Assembly: GCF_001425085.1 (NCBI RefSeq)
Contig: NZ_LMDN01000002.1
Coordinates: forward strand, 397,796 to 461,795
DNA from: Leifsonia sp. Root4
GTDB lineage: Bacteria; Actinomycetota; Actinomycetes; Actinomycetales; Microbacteriaceae
Reading direction: 5' to 3'
Length of the DNA stretch: 64,000 nucleotides
The notes beneath the pieces were generated by a model. The model saw only the letters and a program-made list of their open reading frames with translations, made no database searches and was not told where the DNA came from. Each line of letters starts with the position of its first letter. Position 1 is the stretch's first letter. The position numbers were made by a program, and so were the translations under genes. This document shows positions 17,696 through 26,799 of this stretch, piece after piece.

Positions 17696-17734
17696 CAGAG
17701 GGCGGATGCCGGTTGAACCGGCATCCGCCCTCTG
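17696..17734. terminator. Bidirectional terminator between the protease gene and ridA
   Basis: A 19-bp perfect inverted repeat (17696-17714 with 17716-17734) sits between two converging genes. The centre is essentially a TTGAA turn. Both strands would fold, serving both genes. Confidence 0.8.
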
Positions 17735-17756
17735 TGTGTGTGTCTGCGACTCCGCG

Positions 17757-18227
17757 TTACGCGAAGGCGACGATCAGCTCAACCTCGACGGGCGAATCCA
17801 GCGGGAGCACGGCGACGCCGACGGCCGAGCGCGCGTGCACGCCGATGTCACCGAAGACCTCGCCAAGCAGCTCGCTGGCACCGTTGATGACGCCCGGCTG
17901 GCCGGTGAAGCTCGGGTCGGATGCGACGAAGCCGACGACCTTGACGACGCGGGTCACCCGGTCGAGCGAGCCGATCTGCGCGCGAACGGCTGCCAGCGCG
18001 TTGATCGCGCAGAGACGCGCATACTCCTTCGCGTCCGCTGCGGGGACGAGGTCGTGCCCGTCGCCGACCTTGCCTGTGGCCGGCAGGGACCCGGCCACGA
18101 AGGGCAACTGACCGGAGGTGAAGACGAGGCCGCCATGTTCGACGGCGGGAATGTATGCAGCGACGGGCGGGACGACATCCGGAAGGACGAGGCCGAGTTC
18201 GGCCAGGCGGGCCTCAATCTGTGACAT
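17757..18227 (-). CDS. RidA family protein
   Basis: A 156-residue protein of the YjgF/RidA family, trimeric enzymes that hydrolyse reactive enamine/imine intermediates released by PLP enzymes. The family features are SGQLPFVAG near residue 38, the basic/Cys/Asn helix YARLCAINALAAVRAQIG and the C-terminal VEVELIVAFA. It belongs to the longer 150-residue RidA subgroup. ATG 18227 is chosen because the sequence MSQIEARLAELGL matches the normal N-terminus; the frame continues upstream without similarity. The Shine-Dalgarno (AAGGA) is rather distant. It lies 16 bases after the DUF4177-like gene, in one operon with it. Confidence 0.88.
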   Translation of the reverse strand: MSQIEARLAELGLVLPDVVPPVAAYIPAVEHGGLVFTSGQLPFVAGSLPATGKVGDGHDLVPAADAKEYARLCAINALAAVRAQIGSLDRVTRVVKVVGFVASDPSFTGQPGVINGASELLGEVFGDIGVHARSAVGVAVLPLDSPVEVELIVAFA

Positions 18228-18243
18228 AGGCGTGCGCGTCCTT

Positions 18244-18471
18244 CTACTTGTTGTTCTCGAATGCGGCGGCGGCGACGCTCGCGGCGGCGGCACCGGCGGC
18301 AGCAGCGGCCGAGCTCTCGCCGCCGACGGGGCGCTTGAGGTAGGCGACGAGCCCGCCCTCGGGTCCGGTGACGATCTGCACCAGTTCCCAGCCTTCTGAG
18401 CCCCAATTGTTGAGGATCGCAGCGGTGTTGTGGATCATCAGCGGAGTCGTGATGTATTCCCAGCGAAGCAT
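18244..18471 (-). CDS. DUF4177-like small protein
   Basis: A 75-residue protein: MLRWEYITTPL, then NNWGSEGWELVQIVTGPEGG and a hydrophilic-to-Ala-rich C-terminus. The WEY...GWELV pattern is that of DUF4177 proteins, small alpha-beta folds of unknown role. Directly upstream of ridA in the same orientation and divergent from the PBP gene. ATG 18471 has AAAGG about nine bases upstream. Family placement is probable; no function is proposed. Confidence 0.75.
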   Translation of the reverse strand: MLRWEYITTPLMIHNTAAILNNWGSEGWELVQIVTGPEGGLVAYLKRPVGGESSAAAAAGAAAASVAAAAFENNK

Positions 18472-18508
18472 AGGGAAGCCTTTCAGAATGGGTCAATGAG
18501 GGGCCTCG

Positions 18509-18541
18509 GGCGGGCTCGCGCGTGGCACACGCGGGCCCGCC
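18509..18541. repeat. Inverted repeat in the divergent DUF4177 / PBP promoter region
   Basis: GGCGGGC (18509-18515) pairs with GCCCGCC (18535-18541), and inside it CGCGTG (18519-18524) pairs with CACGCG (18528-18533). It lies between two divergent genes rather than after one, so an operator is as likely as a terminator. The PBP ATG at 18580 has no Shine-Dalgarno but a TAGGCT at 18567-18572, the distance expected for a leaderless transcript. Confidence 0.4.
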
Positions 18542-18579
18542 ACGGTGGTTTTTCAGCTTTTCGCCTTAGGCTCCACTAT

Positions 18580-21168
18580 ATGTCTGAGCAAAAACGTACG
18601 GTCGGTGGCGCCCTCGGTGGCCTCCTCGGCTTCGTGGGAATGAGCGCCGTCGCCGGTGTACTCGTCGCCGCAGCAGTGACCCCCGCCATCGCCCTCTCCG
18701 GCGTCGCAGCCAACAGCTCGATCAACATGTTCGAGAACCTGCCCGGTTACCTGGAGATCGGCGACTTGGCCGAAAGCTCGAACATCTACGTCACGCACTC
18801 CGACGGCACCTCGCAGAAGATCGCGACCTTCTACGACCAGAACCGTGAGTCCGTCGGCTGGGATCAGGTCTCTCAGATCACCAAGGACGCCGCCATCGCC
18901 GGTGAGGATCCCCGCTTCTACGATCACGGCGGTGTCGACCTCAAGGGAACCCTTCGCGCCGCCGCCAGCCAGGTGATTCCTGGGATGTCAACCTCCGGTG
19001 GATCCTCGATCACCCAGCAGTACGTGAAGAACGTTCTGCTCGAAAAGCTGGTCGCCAAGGCGACGACGCAGGAAGAGGTCGACGCGGCGTGGGAGGAAGC
19101 GGCGGGCTTCTCCACCGAGCGCAAGCTCCAGGAGATGCGTTACGCGATCACCCTGGAGAAGACCTACAGCAAGGATGAGATCCTCCTCGGCTACCTCAAC
19201 ATCGCCAACTTCGGGGGGCGGGTGTACGGCATCCAGGCCGCGGCTCAGTACTACTTCAGCGTGAATGCCGCCGATCTGAACGTCGAACAGTCAGCAGCGC
19301 TGCTGGCCATCGTGAACAGCCCGGACGAGTACCGCCTCGACAGGCCGGATGATGTCGACAACGGCGCCGCCAACGGCTATGCGGCCACAAAGCTCCGCCG
19401 CGACTACATCATCCGCGAGATGCTCGAGCACGACAAGATCACCCAAGAGCAGTTCGACGTCGCGTATGCCACAGCGATCACCCCCGTGATCACGGAACCG
19501 AGCACCGGTTGCCAGACGGCGGGCGGCTCAGCCTATTTCTGCGACTACGTCACCAAGACGATTCAGAACAACCCGGCGTTCGGGGCGACAGAGGAGGAAC
19601 GCAGCGCGCTGCTTCAGCGTGGTGGCCTCGAGATCTACACGACGCTCGACATGGACCTGCAGATCACCGCTGAGAACTCGATCAACCAGTACGTGCCGCA
19701 GGTTGCCGATGGCATCGATGTCGGCGCCGTTGCCGTCACCGTGCAGCCGGGAACCGGCAAGATTCTGGCGATGGCCCAGAACAAGACCTACAGCCAGGAC
19801 TCCGAAGTGCTCGCCCAGGGGCCGCAGTACTCGGCAGTCAACTACAACACCGACTTCGAATACGGCGGATCCAGCGGCTTCCAGCCCGGATCAACCTACA
19901 AGGTCTTCACTGTCGGCGAGTGGGTGAAGGAGGGCCACTCCCTCAACGAGAGCATCGACGGGCGCAAGCGCAGCGACTGGGGCACGTTCCGCGACAGCTG
20001 CAACGGCGGAACGATCTCCTTCCCCGGCTTCTCCGTGAACAACGATGAGGGCGGCAACGGCGGGACGTACACGGCCCTCAGCGCGACCCAGCAGTCGGTG
20101 AACACCGGCTTCATCGCCATGGCCAAGCAGCTCGACCTCTGCGGGATCAAGAACACCGCAGAGTCCTTCGGCGTGCACCGCGCCGACGGCAACCCGCTGG
20201 CCTGGGGAGCAAGCGCCGTGCTCGGCACCGAAGAGATCGCACCGCTGTCGATGGCCAACGCCTTCGCCGGCGTCGCGGCCAACGGCATCGTGTGCGAGCC
20301 GACAGCCATCGCCAGCATCAGCCACTCCGACGGGACCCCCGTCACACTTGCGGACGGCAGCGAGCTGCAGGTTCCGAACGGAAACTGCTCCCAGAAGGTC
20401 GACCCCGCCGTGGCATCCGGTATGGCTTACGCCATGCAGAAGGTGATGTCCGGTGGAACCGGAGCGGTCTCAGCCGGGCGCGTCGACACGTGGGCGCCCA
20501 TGATCGGCAAGACGGGAACCTCCGACGAGAACGAGGCCACCTGGATGAGCGGCGCGACCACCAAGGCGGCCACCGTTGTCGGCGTGTTCAACGCGTCTGG
20601 CCATGTCGACCTGCGTCGCACCTATTTCAACGACACACAGGCCGCGACCCTCCGCCACTACATCTGGCCGCAGATCATGTCCGTCGCCAACGCCAAGTTC
20701 GGCGGAGACGCGTTCGCCGAGCCCGACGCGAGCGCTCTGAAGACCGTCTACGTCGCGGTCCCCGATGTTCGCGGCAAGAGCCTGGCCGAGGCGCAGAGCA
20801 TCATCGAGGGCGCCGGATTCGGCTTCGCAGACGGCGGCCCTGTCGACTCCGAGCTGCCGGCCGGTCAGGTCTCCGGAACGAGCCCGGCCGGTGAGGCGCC
20901 GCGTGGATCGGTCGTCTCGGTCAACACGAGCAACGGCCAGATGGTGCTGCTCCCCGACGTCATCGGCAAGAGCATCGATGAGGCCAAGGGCGCGCTCGGT
21001 GGTTTCTCCGTCACCCAGGCCGAGCAGGCCGTGACCGACAAGAAGCAGGACGGCAAGGTCATCTCCAGCGACCCCGCTGCCGGCAGCCCCGTCAAGTCCG
21101 GCGCCACCATCACCCTGACCGTCGGCAAGTTCGACGACAAGGGCGGCGACGGCAAGGGCAACGGCTAG
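18580..21168 (+). CDS. Class A penicillin-binding protein (transglycosylase/transpeptidase) with PASTA domains
   Basis: An 862-residue bifunctional peptidoglycan synthase. A single membrane anchor lies near residues 10-45. The GT51 domain shows catalytic Glu109 in AGEDPRFYDHGG and the GGSSITQQYVKN motif. The transpeptidase domain has the active Ser438 in SxxK (GSTYK), SVN at 506-508 and KTGTS from 644. Two C-terminal PASTA repeats start near 722 (VPDVRGKSLAEAQ) and 788 (LPDVIGKSIDEAK), followed by a Lys/Gly tail; PASTA domains bind peptidoglycan stems. The set matches actinobacterial PonA-type enzymes. Its stop overlaps the GTG start of the metallophosphoesterase, the usual actinobacterial pairing. 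Translation may be leaderless. Confidence 0.94.
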   Translation: MSEQKRTVGGALGGLLGFVGMSAVAGVLVAAAVTPAIALSGVAANSSINMFENLPGYLEIGDLAESSNIYVTHSDGTSQKIATFYDQNRESVGWDQVSQITKDAAIAGEDPRFYDHGGVDLKGTLRAAASQVIPGMSTSGGSSITQQYVKNVLLEKLVAKATTQEEVDAAWEEAAGFSTERKLQEMRYAITLEKTYSKDEILLGYLNIANFGGRVYGIQAAAQYYFSVNAADLNVEQSAALLAIVNSPDEYRLDRPDDVDNGAANGYAATKLRRDYIIREMLEHDKITQEQFDVAYATAITPVITEPSTGCQTAGGSAYFCDYVTKTIQNNPAFGATEEERSALLQRGGLEIYTTLDMDLQITAENSINQYVPQVADGIDVGAVAVTVQPGTGKILAMAQNKTYSQDSEVLAQGPQYSAVNYNTDFEYGGSSGFQPGSTYKVFTVGEWVKEGHSLNESIDGRKRSDWGTFRDSCNGGTISFPGFSVNNDEGGNGGTYTALSATQQSVNTGFIAMAKQLDLCGIKNTAESFGVHRADGNPLAWGASAVLGTEEIAPLSMANAFAGVAANGIVCEPTAIASISHSDGTPVTLADGSELQVPNGNCSQKVDPAVASGMAYAMQKVMSGGTGAVSAGRVDTWAPMIGKTGTSDENEATWMSGATTKAATVVGVFNASGHVDLRRTYFNDTQAATLRHYIWPQIMSVANAKFGGDAFAEPDASALKTVYVAVPDVRGKSLAEAQSIIEGAGFGFADGGPVDSELPAGQVSGTSPAGEAPRGSVVSVNTSNGQMVLLPDVIGKSIDEAKGALGGFSVTQAEQAVTDKKQDGKVISSDPAAGSPVKSGATITLTVGKFDDKGGDGKGNG

Positions 21169-22142
21169 TGGGTTCAGGCTCCCGCGCGGCGGCCGCGATC
21201 ACCTCGGTGGTCGCGGCCGCTGGCCTTGCAGCGCTCGCCTGGGGAACCCTCGTCGAGCGCAAGCGCTACACCCTGCGCGAGGTCACCGTTCCGGTTCTGC
21301 CGGCCGGCTCGGCACCGCTGCGGGTGCTGCACCTCTCCGATCTGCACATGGCGCCATGGCAGCGTGACAAGCAGGAGTGGGTGCGCTCTCTCGCCGATCT
21401 CGAGCCCGACCTCGTCGTCGACACCGGCGACAACCTCGGCCACGTCGACGGCATCCCGGGCGTCGCATACGCCCTCGAGCGCTTCCGCGGCATCCCCGGC
21501 GTCTTCGTCAACGGCTCCAACGACTATTTCGGGCCCTCCCCAAAGAACCCGTTCCTCTACTTCGGCGGGCCGTCTGGCACTCCCCGCAAGGTCGCCACGC
21601 TCGACATCGACGCGCTGCACCGGGTGTTCGAGGGTCTCGGTTGGACGGATCTCAACAACAAGGCCGCGGCCATCGACATCCGCGGAACGCACCTCGAGTT
21701 CTTCGGCGTCGACGACCCGCACCGCGATTTCGATCGACTGGAGCTGATCACCGGCGCCATCGACGAGCTGCGCGCAGACGACCCGCTGCTCGACGAGCAG
21801 TGGCCAGACGGCCCGGATGCCGCTGCGCCGCGCCCCACGGCCACGATCGGGGTCGTCCACGCCCCGTACCAGCGTGTGCTCAACTCCTTCGTCAATCACG
21901 GCGCTCAGCTGATCCTCGCCGGTCACACGCACGGCGGCCAGGTCTGCATCCCGGGAATCGGTGCGCTCGTGACCAACTGCGACATTCCCCGCGACAAGGC
22001 GAAGGGGCTGAGCCTGTGGTTGCACGGGCTCCGCTCGGCGTTCCTGAATGTCTCGGCGGGGCTCGGTACGTCGATCTATGCGCCGGTCCGCTTCGCCTGC
22101 CCGCCCGAGGCGACACTGCTGACGCTCGTCGCCGCGCCGTAA
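21168..22142 (+). CDS. Membrane-anchored calcineurin-like metallophosphoesterase
   Basis: A 324-residue protein whose GTG start shares its first base with the PBP stop codon, so the two are coupled. One N-terminal membrane helix (residues about 8-28) is followed by a metallophosphoesterase fold: DLH in HLSDLHMA, GDN in VDTGDNLGH, GSND in the place of GNHD, and GHTHGGQ near the C-terminus. These residues hold a two-metal centre. The family is often annotated as acting on lipid or cell-wall phosphoesters such as UDP-diacylglucosamine, but the substrate is untested here. The GNHD-to-GSND change is a common variant. Confidence 0.88.
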   Translation: MGSGSRAAAAITSVVAAAGLAALAWGTLVERKRYTLREVTVPVLPAGSAPLRVLHLSDLHMAPWQRDKQEWVRSLADLEPDLVVDTGDNLGHVDGIPGVAYALERFRGIPGVFVNGSNDYFGPSPKNPFLYFGGPSGTPRKVATLDIDALHRVFEGLGWTDLNNKAAAIDIRGTHLEFFGVDDPHRDFDRLELITGAIDELRADDPLLDEQWPDGPDAAAPRPTATIGVVHAPYQRVLNSFVNHGAQLILAGHTHGGQVCIPGIGALVTNCDIPRDKAKGLSLWLHGLRSAFLNVSAGLGTSIYAPVRFACPPEATLLTLVAAP

Positions 22143-22240
22143 GCCGAAATTTCCCGGCCGGGAACGCCCAAGTGGCAATCGGCGGCTGGAATATCCGCTA
22201 TTCTTATTGAGGTCCTAACGGACTATGGCTTTCGGGTCAT

Positions 22241-22314
22241 CGGGGTATGGCGCAGCTTGGTAGCGCGCGTCGTTCGGGACGACGAGGTCGCAGGTTCAAA
22301 TCCTGTTACCCCGA
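22241..22314 (+). tRNA. tRNA-Pro (anticodon CGG)
   Basis: The cloverleaf was read by eye. The acceptor arm CGGGGTA (22241-22247) pairs with TACCCCG (22307-22313), discriminator A. The D-arm is GCGC/GCGC, the anticodon stem CGTCG/CGACG encloses TTCGGGA giving anticodon CGG, and the T-arm is GCAGG-TTCAAAT-CCTGT. CCA is not encoded. It marks the left edge of the accessory island; tRNA 3' ends are common integration sites. Confidence 0.95.
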
Positions 22315-22358
22315 CAGTGGGGCAGTTCTCGAAACTGCTCGCAAAACGGCAACAACGG

Positions 22359-22392
22359 AATCGCTCCTGATGAGAATCAGGAGCGATTTTCT
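22359..22392 (+). terminator. Rho-independent terminator after tRNA-Pro
   Basis: ATCGCTCCTGAT (22360-22371) pairs perfectly with 22376-22387 around a GAGA loop and is followed by TTTT. A classical terminator 46 bases after the tRNA. Confidence 0.85.
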
Positions 22393-22481
22393 GTTTCCGG
22401 GTCGTTTTCGTGCGTTCCGGAGCGCGGCCTAGTCTTCTGAGCCTTTTCGGCGGGCGATTTCGCGCTGGTTAACGACTTTCG

Positions 22482-22506
22482 GGCGCACCGATGTCTTCGG
22501 TGCGCC
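22482..22506 (-). terminator. Hairpin downstream of the DDE gene
   Basis: A 10-bp inverted repeat (22482-22491 with 22497-22506) with a five-base loop lies 45 bases beyond the DDE-protein stop on the minus strand. It probably terminates the left-module operon; there is no T run. Confidence 0.55.
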
Positions 22507-22550
22507 TGGGGTTTGCCCTCTCGGGCGGTGTCGGTCGCGCGGGTGCGCGG

Positions 22551-24488
22551 CTACCGTCGGGTGGGTGGCCCGCCGGTTTCGTCGGCTGCTGCTCCGCGCT
22601 TCTTCATGTGTGCGGGCCGTTCTACTCCGGGTGGGAGCGTGTCGGTGTACGCATTGTAGAACTCGCGGTCGCGGCGGCGAAGCTTCTTCTCAACGGGGTT
22701 ACCGGCGCGGTTCCGCTTCGCGTCTTCTTTGTACTGGTCGCTCATGAACGAGGCGATTTTCCGGAGGTTGAAGTTGACCAGCAGCATGGTGACGATGACC
22801 TGCGCGGCGCCGAAGCCGCGCACCTGACGCCTGCTGGCGTCCTGGATGTCTTCCGTGCCGCCGCCCTTGACCTGCTTGTTCAGCGACTCGATGGAGTTGC
22901 GGGCGTGAGTGTGGAACTCGTCCCATTCACGCGTGCCGTAGTCGAATGCCTGCTTCTGTCGGCGAATGTTGGCGGCCTCGAAGGACACCGAGTGCTGTTG
23001 GCAGATTTTGTCAGCGAAGTTCGGAAGGTCTTCGGCGTCCACGGCGGGGCGGGCTTTGTCGGCTACCTTCTTTGTTTTCATGAGCTCACGCAGGGGGCAA
23101 GTCACAGTCGGGCTTGGTCCGACTGCCGGGCAGGTGAGCACGGTGCGGCCTTTAGCGTCTGGCTTCTCCTTCTGGCGCAGCTGGAACGCTTTGCGTTCGT
23201 TGATGCGCACCCAGTAGGTCTCCTTGTCGAGGAGGCCGCGCTGCAAGTCTTTCGTCGCGTCGCGCAGCGGCTCGGGGGTTCCCGGGCAGTAGGCAGCGCC
23301 CTCGATGTAGTACGCGCCGTGGTCGCCGCCTTGGACGCCGAGCCGGTCGATTCGGTAGTCCGTCGACGGCGTGAATCCTTCGTTGAAGGCTGGGTCATGG
23401 AGCCGCTCGACAAGGGAGTTGGCCCAATACTGCTTGTCAGCGTCACCGACGCCGGGTGTGAGACCGGTGGCTTTGGCCGCACGCATCAACGACACCGCTT
23501 CTTCGGCGACACCGACGTTTGGCAGGCTCAGCGTTGCGGCGACAGCGAGTGCGGGGAATCGCTTCGAGCCCGGCGCTTCCGAGTCAACGCGCACAGCGAC
23601 GTTCGCTTCCCAGCCCCAGCTGTATTCGTCCTTGGCCTTCTTCGTGTCGGGCGTGGTCATGTCCGCCGCGCCACGGAGGGAGTCAGTGCGTGCACCGGTG
23701 CGCACATGCCATCCAGCGAAGGCGTCTACCGGCCCTGGCGTCTGCGTCCTCATGTCTTCGACCTTTGCTTCCTCGGCGACGCGACGGGCGAGGTGCTTGC
23801 GCGAGTACCCCGTCGTCGTCGGGGTGCCGATGAAAGTTTGGTCGAACGAGATGTCCAGTTTGTTGGAGACACGCCTGATGTCGCGGGGCTGCTCGTTGAA
23901 GGTCATCACCAGGAAGAGCTTGGTGAACTCGTCGAGGCGGGCCTTCTTCTTCTCGCCCAGCTTTGCGTCGTGAGTCTCCAGAATCTGCTGGATTTCGGCA
24001 TAGGTCTTGCTGTGGCGTCGCTCCTGCGGGAATGGGTCCATCAGGTCAACCATGCGGTGGAACGCCCGGTGGGTGTTGTCGTACCAGCGCTTGTTCTCTC
24101 CGATGTGTCCAACGAAGGACTCCGTCGAGTACTCGAGCCCGAGGAGCTCTCTGGAGTTGTCGCTGAGGCGGTACATGAACACATCCCTCAGCTTCGAGAG
24201 GAACATTTCGGAGCCCTCCTTGGCGAGGAGAAGCATGCCGGTCAGAATCGCCCGTTCGGAGATGAGCGCCGGACGGCCCCCGATGCCGAAAGCCGATGCG
24301 TCTTCCTTGCGCCATTCCTGCAGCTTCTCGAGAACCCCGGCCTTCACGACGCGCTTCTCGGCTTGAGCCACTGTGTTGTCATCGATGTGGAGGACGTTTC
24401 GGCCGCGTCCCATGACTTCTTCGACGGACATGCCGCCGAGGTCGGGGTTGTGCGTGGTGAATTCGAAATCGGTGTCGCCGGCGCTCAT
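22551..24488 (-). CDS. DDE-transposase-like protein
   Basis: A 645-residue basic protein with the general layout of IS4/IS1182-type DDE transposases. Residues about 100-150 form a helical N-domain. LDISFDQTFIG places an Asp at 216 on the first strand. GVGDADKQYW gives Asp349/Asp351, and RNSIESLNKQVK gives Glu534 on the last helix, followed by a RGFG...LLVNFNLRKIASF segment typical of the RNase-H C-terminal helices. Cysteines near 405-460 (CPGTPE, CPAVG, CPLRE) may bind zinc. The start ATG 24488 overlaps the stop of the upstream recombinase-fold gene in ATGA. No terminal inverted repeats were found around it, and it is translationally coupled to four other genes, which is unusual for an IS. 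Fold assignment is inferred from motifs; function in transposition is unproven. Confidence 0.6.
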   Translation of the reverse strand: MSAGDTDFEFTTHNPDLGGMSVEEVMGRGRNVLHIDDNTVAQAEKRVVKAGVLEKLQEWRKEDASAFGIGGRPALISERAILTGMLLLAKEGSEMFLSKLRDVFMYRLSDNSRELLGLEYSTESFVGHIGENKRWYDNTHRAFHRMVDLMDPFPQERRHSKTYAEIQQILETHDAKLGEKKKARLDEFTKLFLVMTFNEQPRDIRRVSNKLDISFDQTFIGTPTTTGYSRKHLARRVAEEAKVEDMRTQTPGPVDAFAGWHVRTGARTDSLRGAADMTTPDTKKAKDEYSWGWEANVAVRVDSEAPGSKRFPALAVAATLSLPNVGVAEEAVSLMRAAKATGLTPGVGDADKQYWANSLVERLHDPAFNEGFTPSTDYRIDRLGVQGGDHGAYYIEGAAYCPGTPEPLRDATKDLQRGLLDKETYWVRINERKAFQLRQKEKPDAKGRTVLTCPAVGPSPTVTCPLRELMKTKKVADKARPAVDAEDLPNFADKICQQHSVSFEAANIRRQKQAFDYGTREWDEFHTHARNSIESLNKQVKGGGTEDIQDASRRQVRGFGAAQVIVTMLLVNFNLRKIASFMSDQYKEDAKRNRAGNPVEKKLRRRDREFYNAYTDTLPPGVERPAHMKKRGAAADETGGPPTRR

Positions 24489-25483
24489 CGTGCGAGCTCC
24501 TCGCCGATGAGGAGACCGACATAGTCTGCGGGGTCAAGCGGGCGGGCGAAGCGTAGGTGCTTGTCGAGGCTCGCGGCCGAGACGAATCCAGCAACAGTTT
24601 TGAGCGCGGCGAGAGGGACACCATTGTCGATTTGGGCAACAATCCAGGTCGAACGCAGCCGTGACACGGTTGCGCGGACCCGCGACGGGTGCTCGGTCAG
24701 GAACGTCTGGATTACGCGGGGCCGGTACTCATCGAACCGGTAACCACGGAAGAGGTACTCGTCGGGGTCGGCGCCCAAGTCGATGCTGCTCAGCAGGGTG
24801 CGATTCCACGGGTGCATCACCGGCACGCGGCGCCGCCGGGGGCCGGGGACATTCACGAACACGCGACCATCGACGACCTCGATGTCGCTGATGCGCACCT
24901 TGATGATTTCTTCCGTGCGGAGACCAGCTCCACCGGCGAGGCCAAGAATCGCGTGTGCGTTTCGCCGCTTCAGCTCGGTCGTGAGGGTTCCGGCCCAACT
25001 GTGCATCGTCGCGGCCTCTGCCATCGAGAACGGGCGTCGACCAGCCATCTGCGGGGCAGCTAGCCTCTTGACGCCGCCGTTGGCGAGGCGGTCAGCGATG
25101 GTGCCGAGCTGGCGGACAACACCCCACCGGTAAACCTCCGAGTGCTTCGGCAGGCACTCCTGCAGGAACCGGTACACGTTGTTCTGGGTGTAGACGCGCT
25201 CTACGGTGAGCTCGATGCCGTTGGTTGCCCACAGCCAGGCGTGGAACCGTGCCGTCATCGACATCACCCGGCGCGCCGACTCGTAAGTGCGCGGCTTCGT
25301 CTGCACCGCGGTGGCGATGGTGAACTCGCGTACGGCCTTCCACTGCGTCGGCGACACCTTCGGGTGGTAGCGGACGATGATGCCCCAGAGTTCTTCGGGC
25401 AGCTCAGGGTCGGCGGCGCGTAGGTGCGCGTACATTGCAGAGTCGGCAAGGAATTTGTTGTTGAGTCGGTTTTTCGCGGTCAT
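24485..25483 (-). CDS. Tyrosine-recombinase-fold protein lacking the catalytic tyrosine (1)
   Basis: A 332-residue protein counted from ATG 25483; the frame is open to 25543 but that part looks non-coding. The N-terminal half is a SAM-like core-binding region. The C-terminal half follows the integrase pattern: GLRTEEIIKVRISDI holds the first Arg, and a basic RRRRVPV hairpin follows. VSRLRSTW matches HxLR with His replaced by Ser but Arg kept; AGF stands for LGH; and the residue nine places later, where Tyr should be, is His (SLDKH). So two of the catalytic residues and the nucleophile are missing. It can be expected to bind DNA but not to cleave it by the usual mechanism. Coupled to the DDE gene downstream (4-base overlap). 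Confidence 0.62.
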   Translation of the reverse strand: MTAKNRLNNKFLADSAMYAHLRAADPELPEELWGIIVRYHPKVSPTQWKAVREFTIATAVQTKPRTYESARRVMSMTARFHAWLWATNGIELTVERVYTQNNVYRFLQECLPKHSEVYRWGVVRQLGTIADRLANGGVKRLAAPQMAGRRPFSMAEAATMHSWAGTLTTELKRRNAHAILGLAGGAGLRTEEIIKVRISDIEVVDGRVFVNVPGPRRRRVPVMHPWNRTLLSSIDLGADPDEYLFRGYRFDEYRPRVIQTFLTEHPSRVRATVSRLRSTWIVAQIDNGVPLAALKTVAGFVSAASLDKHLRFARPLDPADYVGLLIGEELAR

Positions 25484-25583
25484 GCACTCATGTACGAGGG
25501 CAGGCTGGAAACCTGTAAAAGTACTTCGGATAGGCCAGAACATCGCTGCGCGCCGTCAACAATCCGAGACCCAAACCCGGTGG

Positions 25584-26474
25584 CTATCTCGGCGCGGCGG
25601 GGGTCGAGGCACCCGATGGGATGAAGACGGCAATCTTGTCGAGCGCGGCGAAGTTCTGCAGCCCGGAGATGCGAAGCAGCTCAAGCGGCGGTGTTCCTGC
25701 CAGGAGATGGTGCAGGAGCCAGGTCGTGCGCATCCGCAAGGGCCGGACGTCCAAGCTCGTGGGAGCGCGTTGGAAGAAGTCCGCGATTTGGCCGACGCCG
25801 GTGCTCGAGCGCCCCGGGCGGAACAACCAGTCGCCCTGGTCGACTTCGCCCAGGATGCGGCGTATCGGCTGTTGCCAAGCGGACAGGATGGGGACGTGAC
25901 GGGGCCGACCCTCCCTCACGATGACGAACATCTGCTCGTTCCAGATGCCGAGGTCGGACGTACGCACTTTGAGAAGCTCGCGGGTTGCGAGGCCCGCACC
26001 CAACCCCAGGGCGAGGAGCGCGACAGCGTCGTTTCGTCGCCGTGGTGTCCCTTGTGAGAACGCCCAACTGTGTAGCGCCGCAACGTCGGCCGGCGTGTAG
26101 GGCTCGGTCGGGGCCGAGCGGGGAATTGGGCGGTGCGCGGGAACGGCATCGGCGGGGTTCAACACGCGCACCATCTGTGACAGCGTCGCCCGATGAGTGG
26201 CTTTGCTCCCCTGGAGGTAGCCGTCCATCCCGAGCTGGATGAACTGTTCCACGACCGCGCGTCGGAAGATACGCGGGCGCTCCAACGGGGTACCGCGGCT
26301 TTGCCAACACCAAAGCACGAACGCCACCGCGGCGGGGAACACGCTCCGTGGTGCCCGCCCGGTCGTCGCGGCAGTGTCCGCGACGGCCTCTTCCACGAAC
26401 TCGCCGATGATGTCCCAGTACGGCCCCGCTTGGACGGGACGATACCGGTCAAGCTCGGCTACGTCGTCAGCCAT
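25584..26474 (-). CDS. Tyrosine-recombinase-fold protein lacking catalytic residues (2)
   Basis: A 296-residue protein from ATG 26474, which overlaps the stop of the preceding small gene by eight bases. It aligns by pattern with its neighbour at 24485: LGAGLATRELLKVRTSDL corresponds to GGAGLRTEEIIKVRISDI, with the catalytic Arg replaced by Ala. PLRMRTTWLLHHLLAG corresponds to the HxLR box with only the last Arg kept, SGL replaces LGH, and Ile stands where the catalytic Tyr should be (ALDKI). All this points to a recombinase-derived DNA-binding protein. A gap of about 100 bases to the next gene holds no recognisable element. Two diverged, inactive copies side by side suggest a heteromeric partner complex. 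Confidence 0.58.
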   Translation of the reverse strand: MADDVAELDRYRPVQAGPYWDIIGEFVEEAVADTAATTGRAPRSVFPAAVAFVLWCWQSRGTPLERPRIFRRAVVEQFIQLGMDGYLQGSKATHRATLSQMVRVLNPADAVPAHRPIPRSAPTEPYTPADVAALHSWAFSQGTPRRRNDAVALLALGLGAGLATRELLKVRTSDLGIWNEQMFVIVREGRPRHVPILSAWQQPIRRILGEVDQGDWLFRPGRSSTGVGQIADFFQRAPTSLDVRPLRMRTTWLLHHLLAGTPPLELLRISGLQNFAALDKIAVFIPSGASTPAAPR

Positions 26475-26796
26475 GGCGTCGTGGGAGTTCTGGCACGCGC
26501 TCGATGGACGCCACCGCCGTCGACTCACGAGTCGTGAGCCAGACGCCGGGCACGGCGAGGTTTATCAGCACGACGAGTGGTTCGCCGAGCGTGCAAGAGA
26601 CAATCTCGAGGAGGTCGACGCTCTCGCCGTCCCGGCGAAGCGCTGGTGCCCCCGCGAGCGGTGAGCCCGGGTCGCGCCGCACCTCACGAACATCGAGGTC
26701 GAACCGGTACCGACTGCCCGACACAGTCGTGACGACGTAGCGGCCGGTGGCGTCATCCGGAAGGGAACGAGGGAGCAGCTCACTTGTCGATGTCAT
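26467..26796 (-). CDS. Island small protein A (beta-rich domain)
   Basis: A 109-residue protein. ATG 26796 follows GAGGGG by six bases and lies right after the stop of gene B. The sequence GRYVVTTVSGSRYRFDLDV, then VDLLEIVSCTLGE, then NLAVPGVWLTTRESTAVASI has alternating hydrophobic residues typical of a small beta barrel. It is clearly homologous to the protein at 27976-28506 (GRFIVMTESGSKYFIDFE... NLGIPGIAFTTRETTTVLTI) and more distantly to proteins B and B'. No known family recognised. It is translationally coupled to both neighbours. Confidence 0.72.
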   Translation of the reverse strand: MTSTSELLPRSLPDDATGRYVVTTVSGSRYRFDLDVREVRRDPGSPLAGAPALRRDGESVDLLEIVSCTLGEPLVVLINLAVPGVWLTTRESTAVASIERVPELPRRHG

Positions 26797-26799
26797 CAC

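Noticed and set aside
22491-24524. 677-codon open frame opposite the DDE gene
   Set aside because: Codon bias and coupling favour the minus-strand gene.
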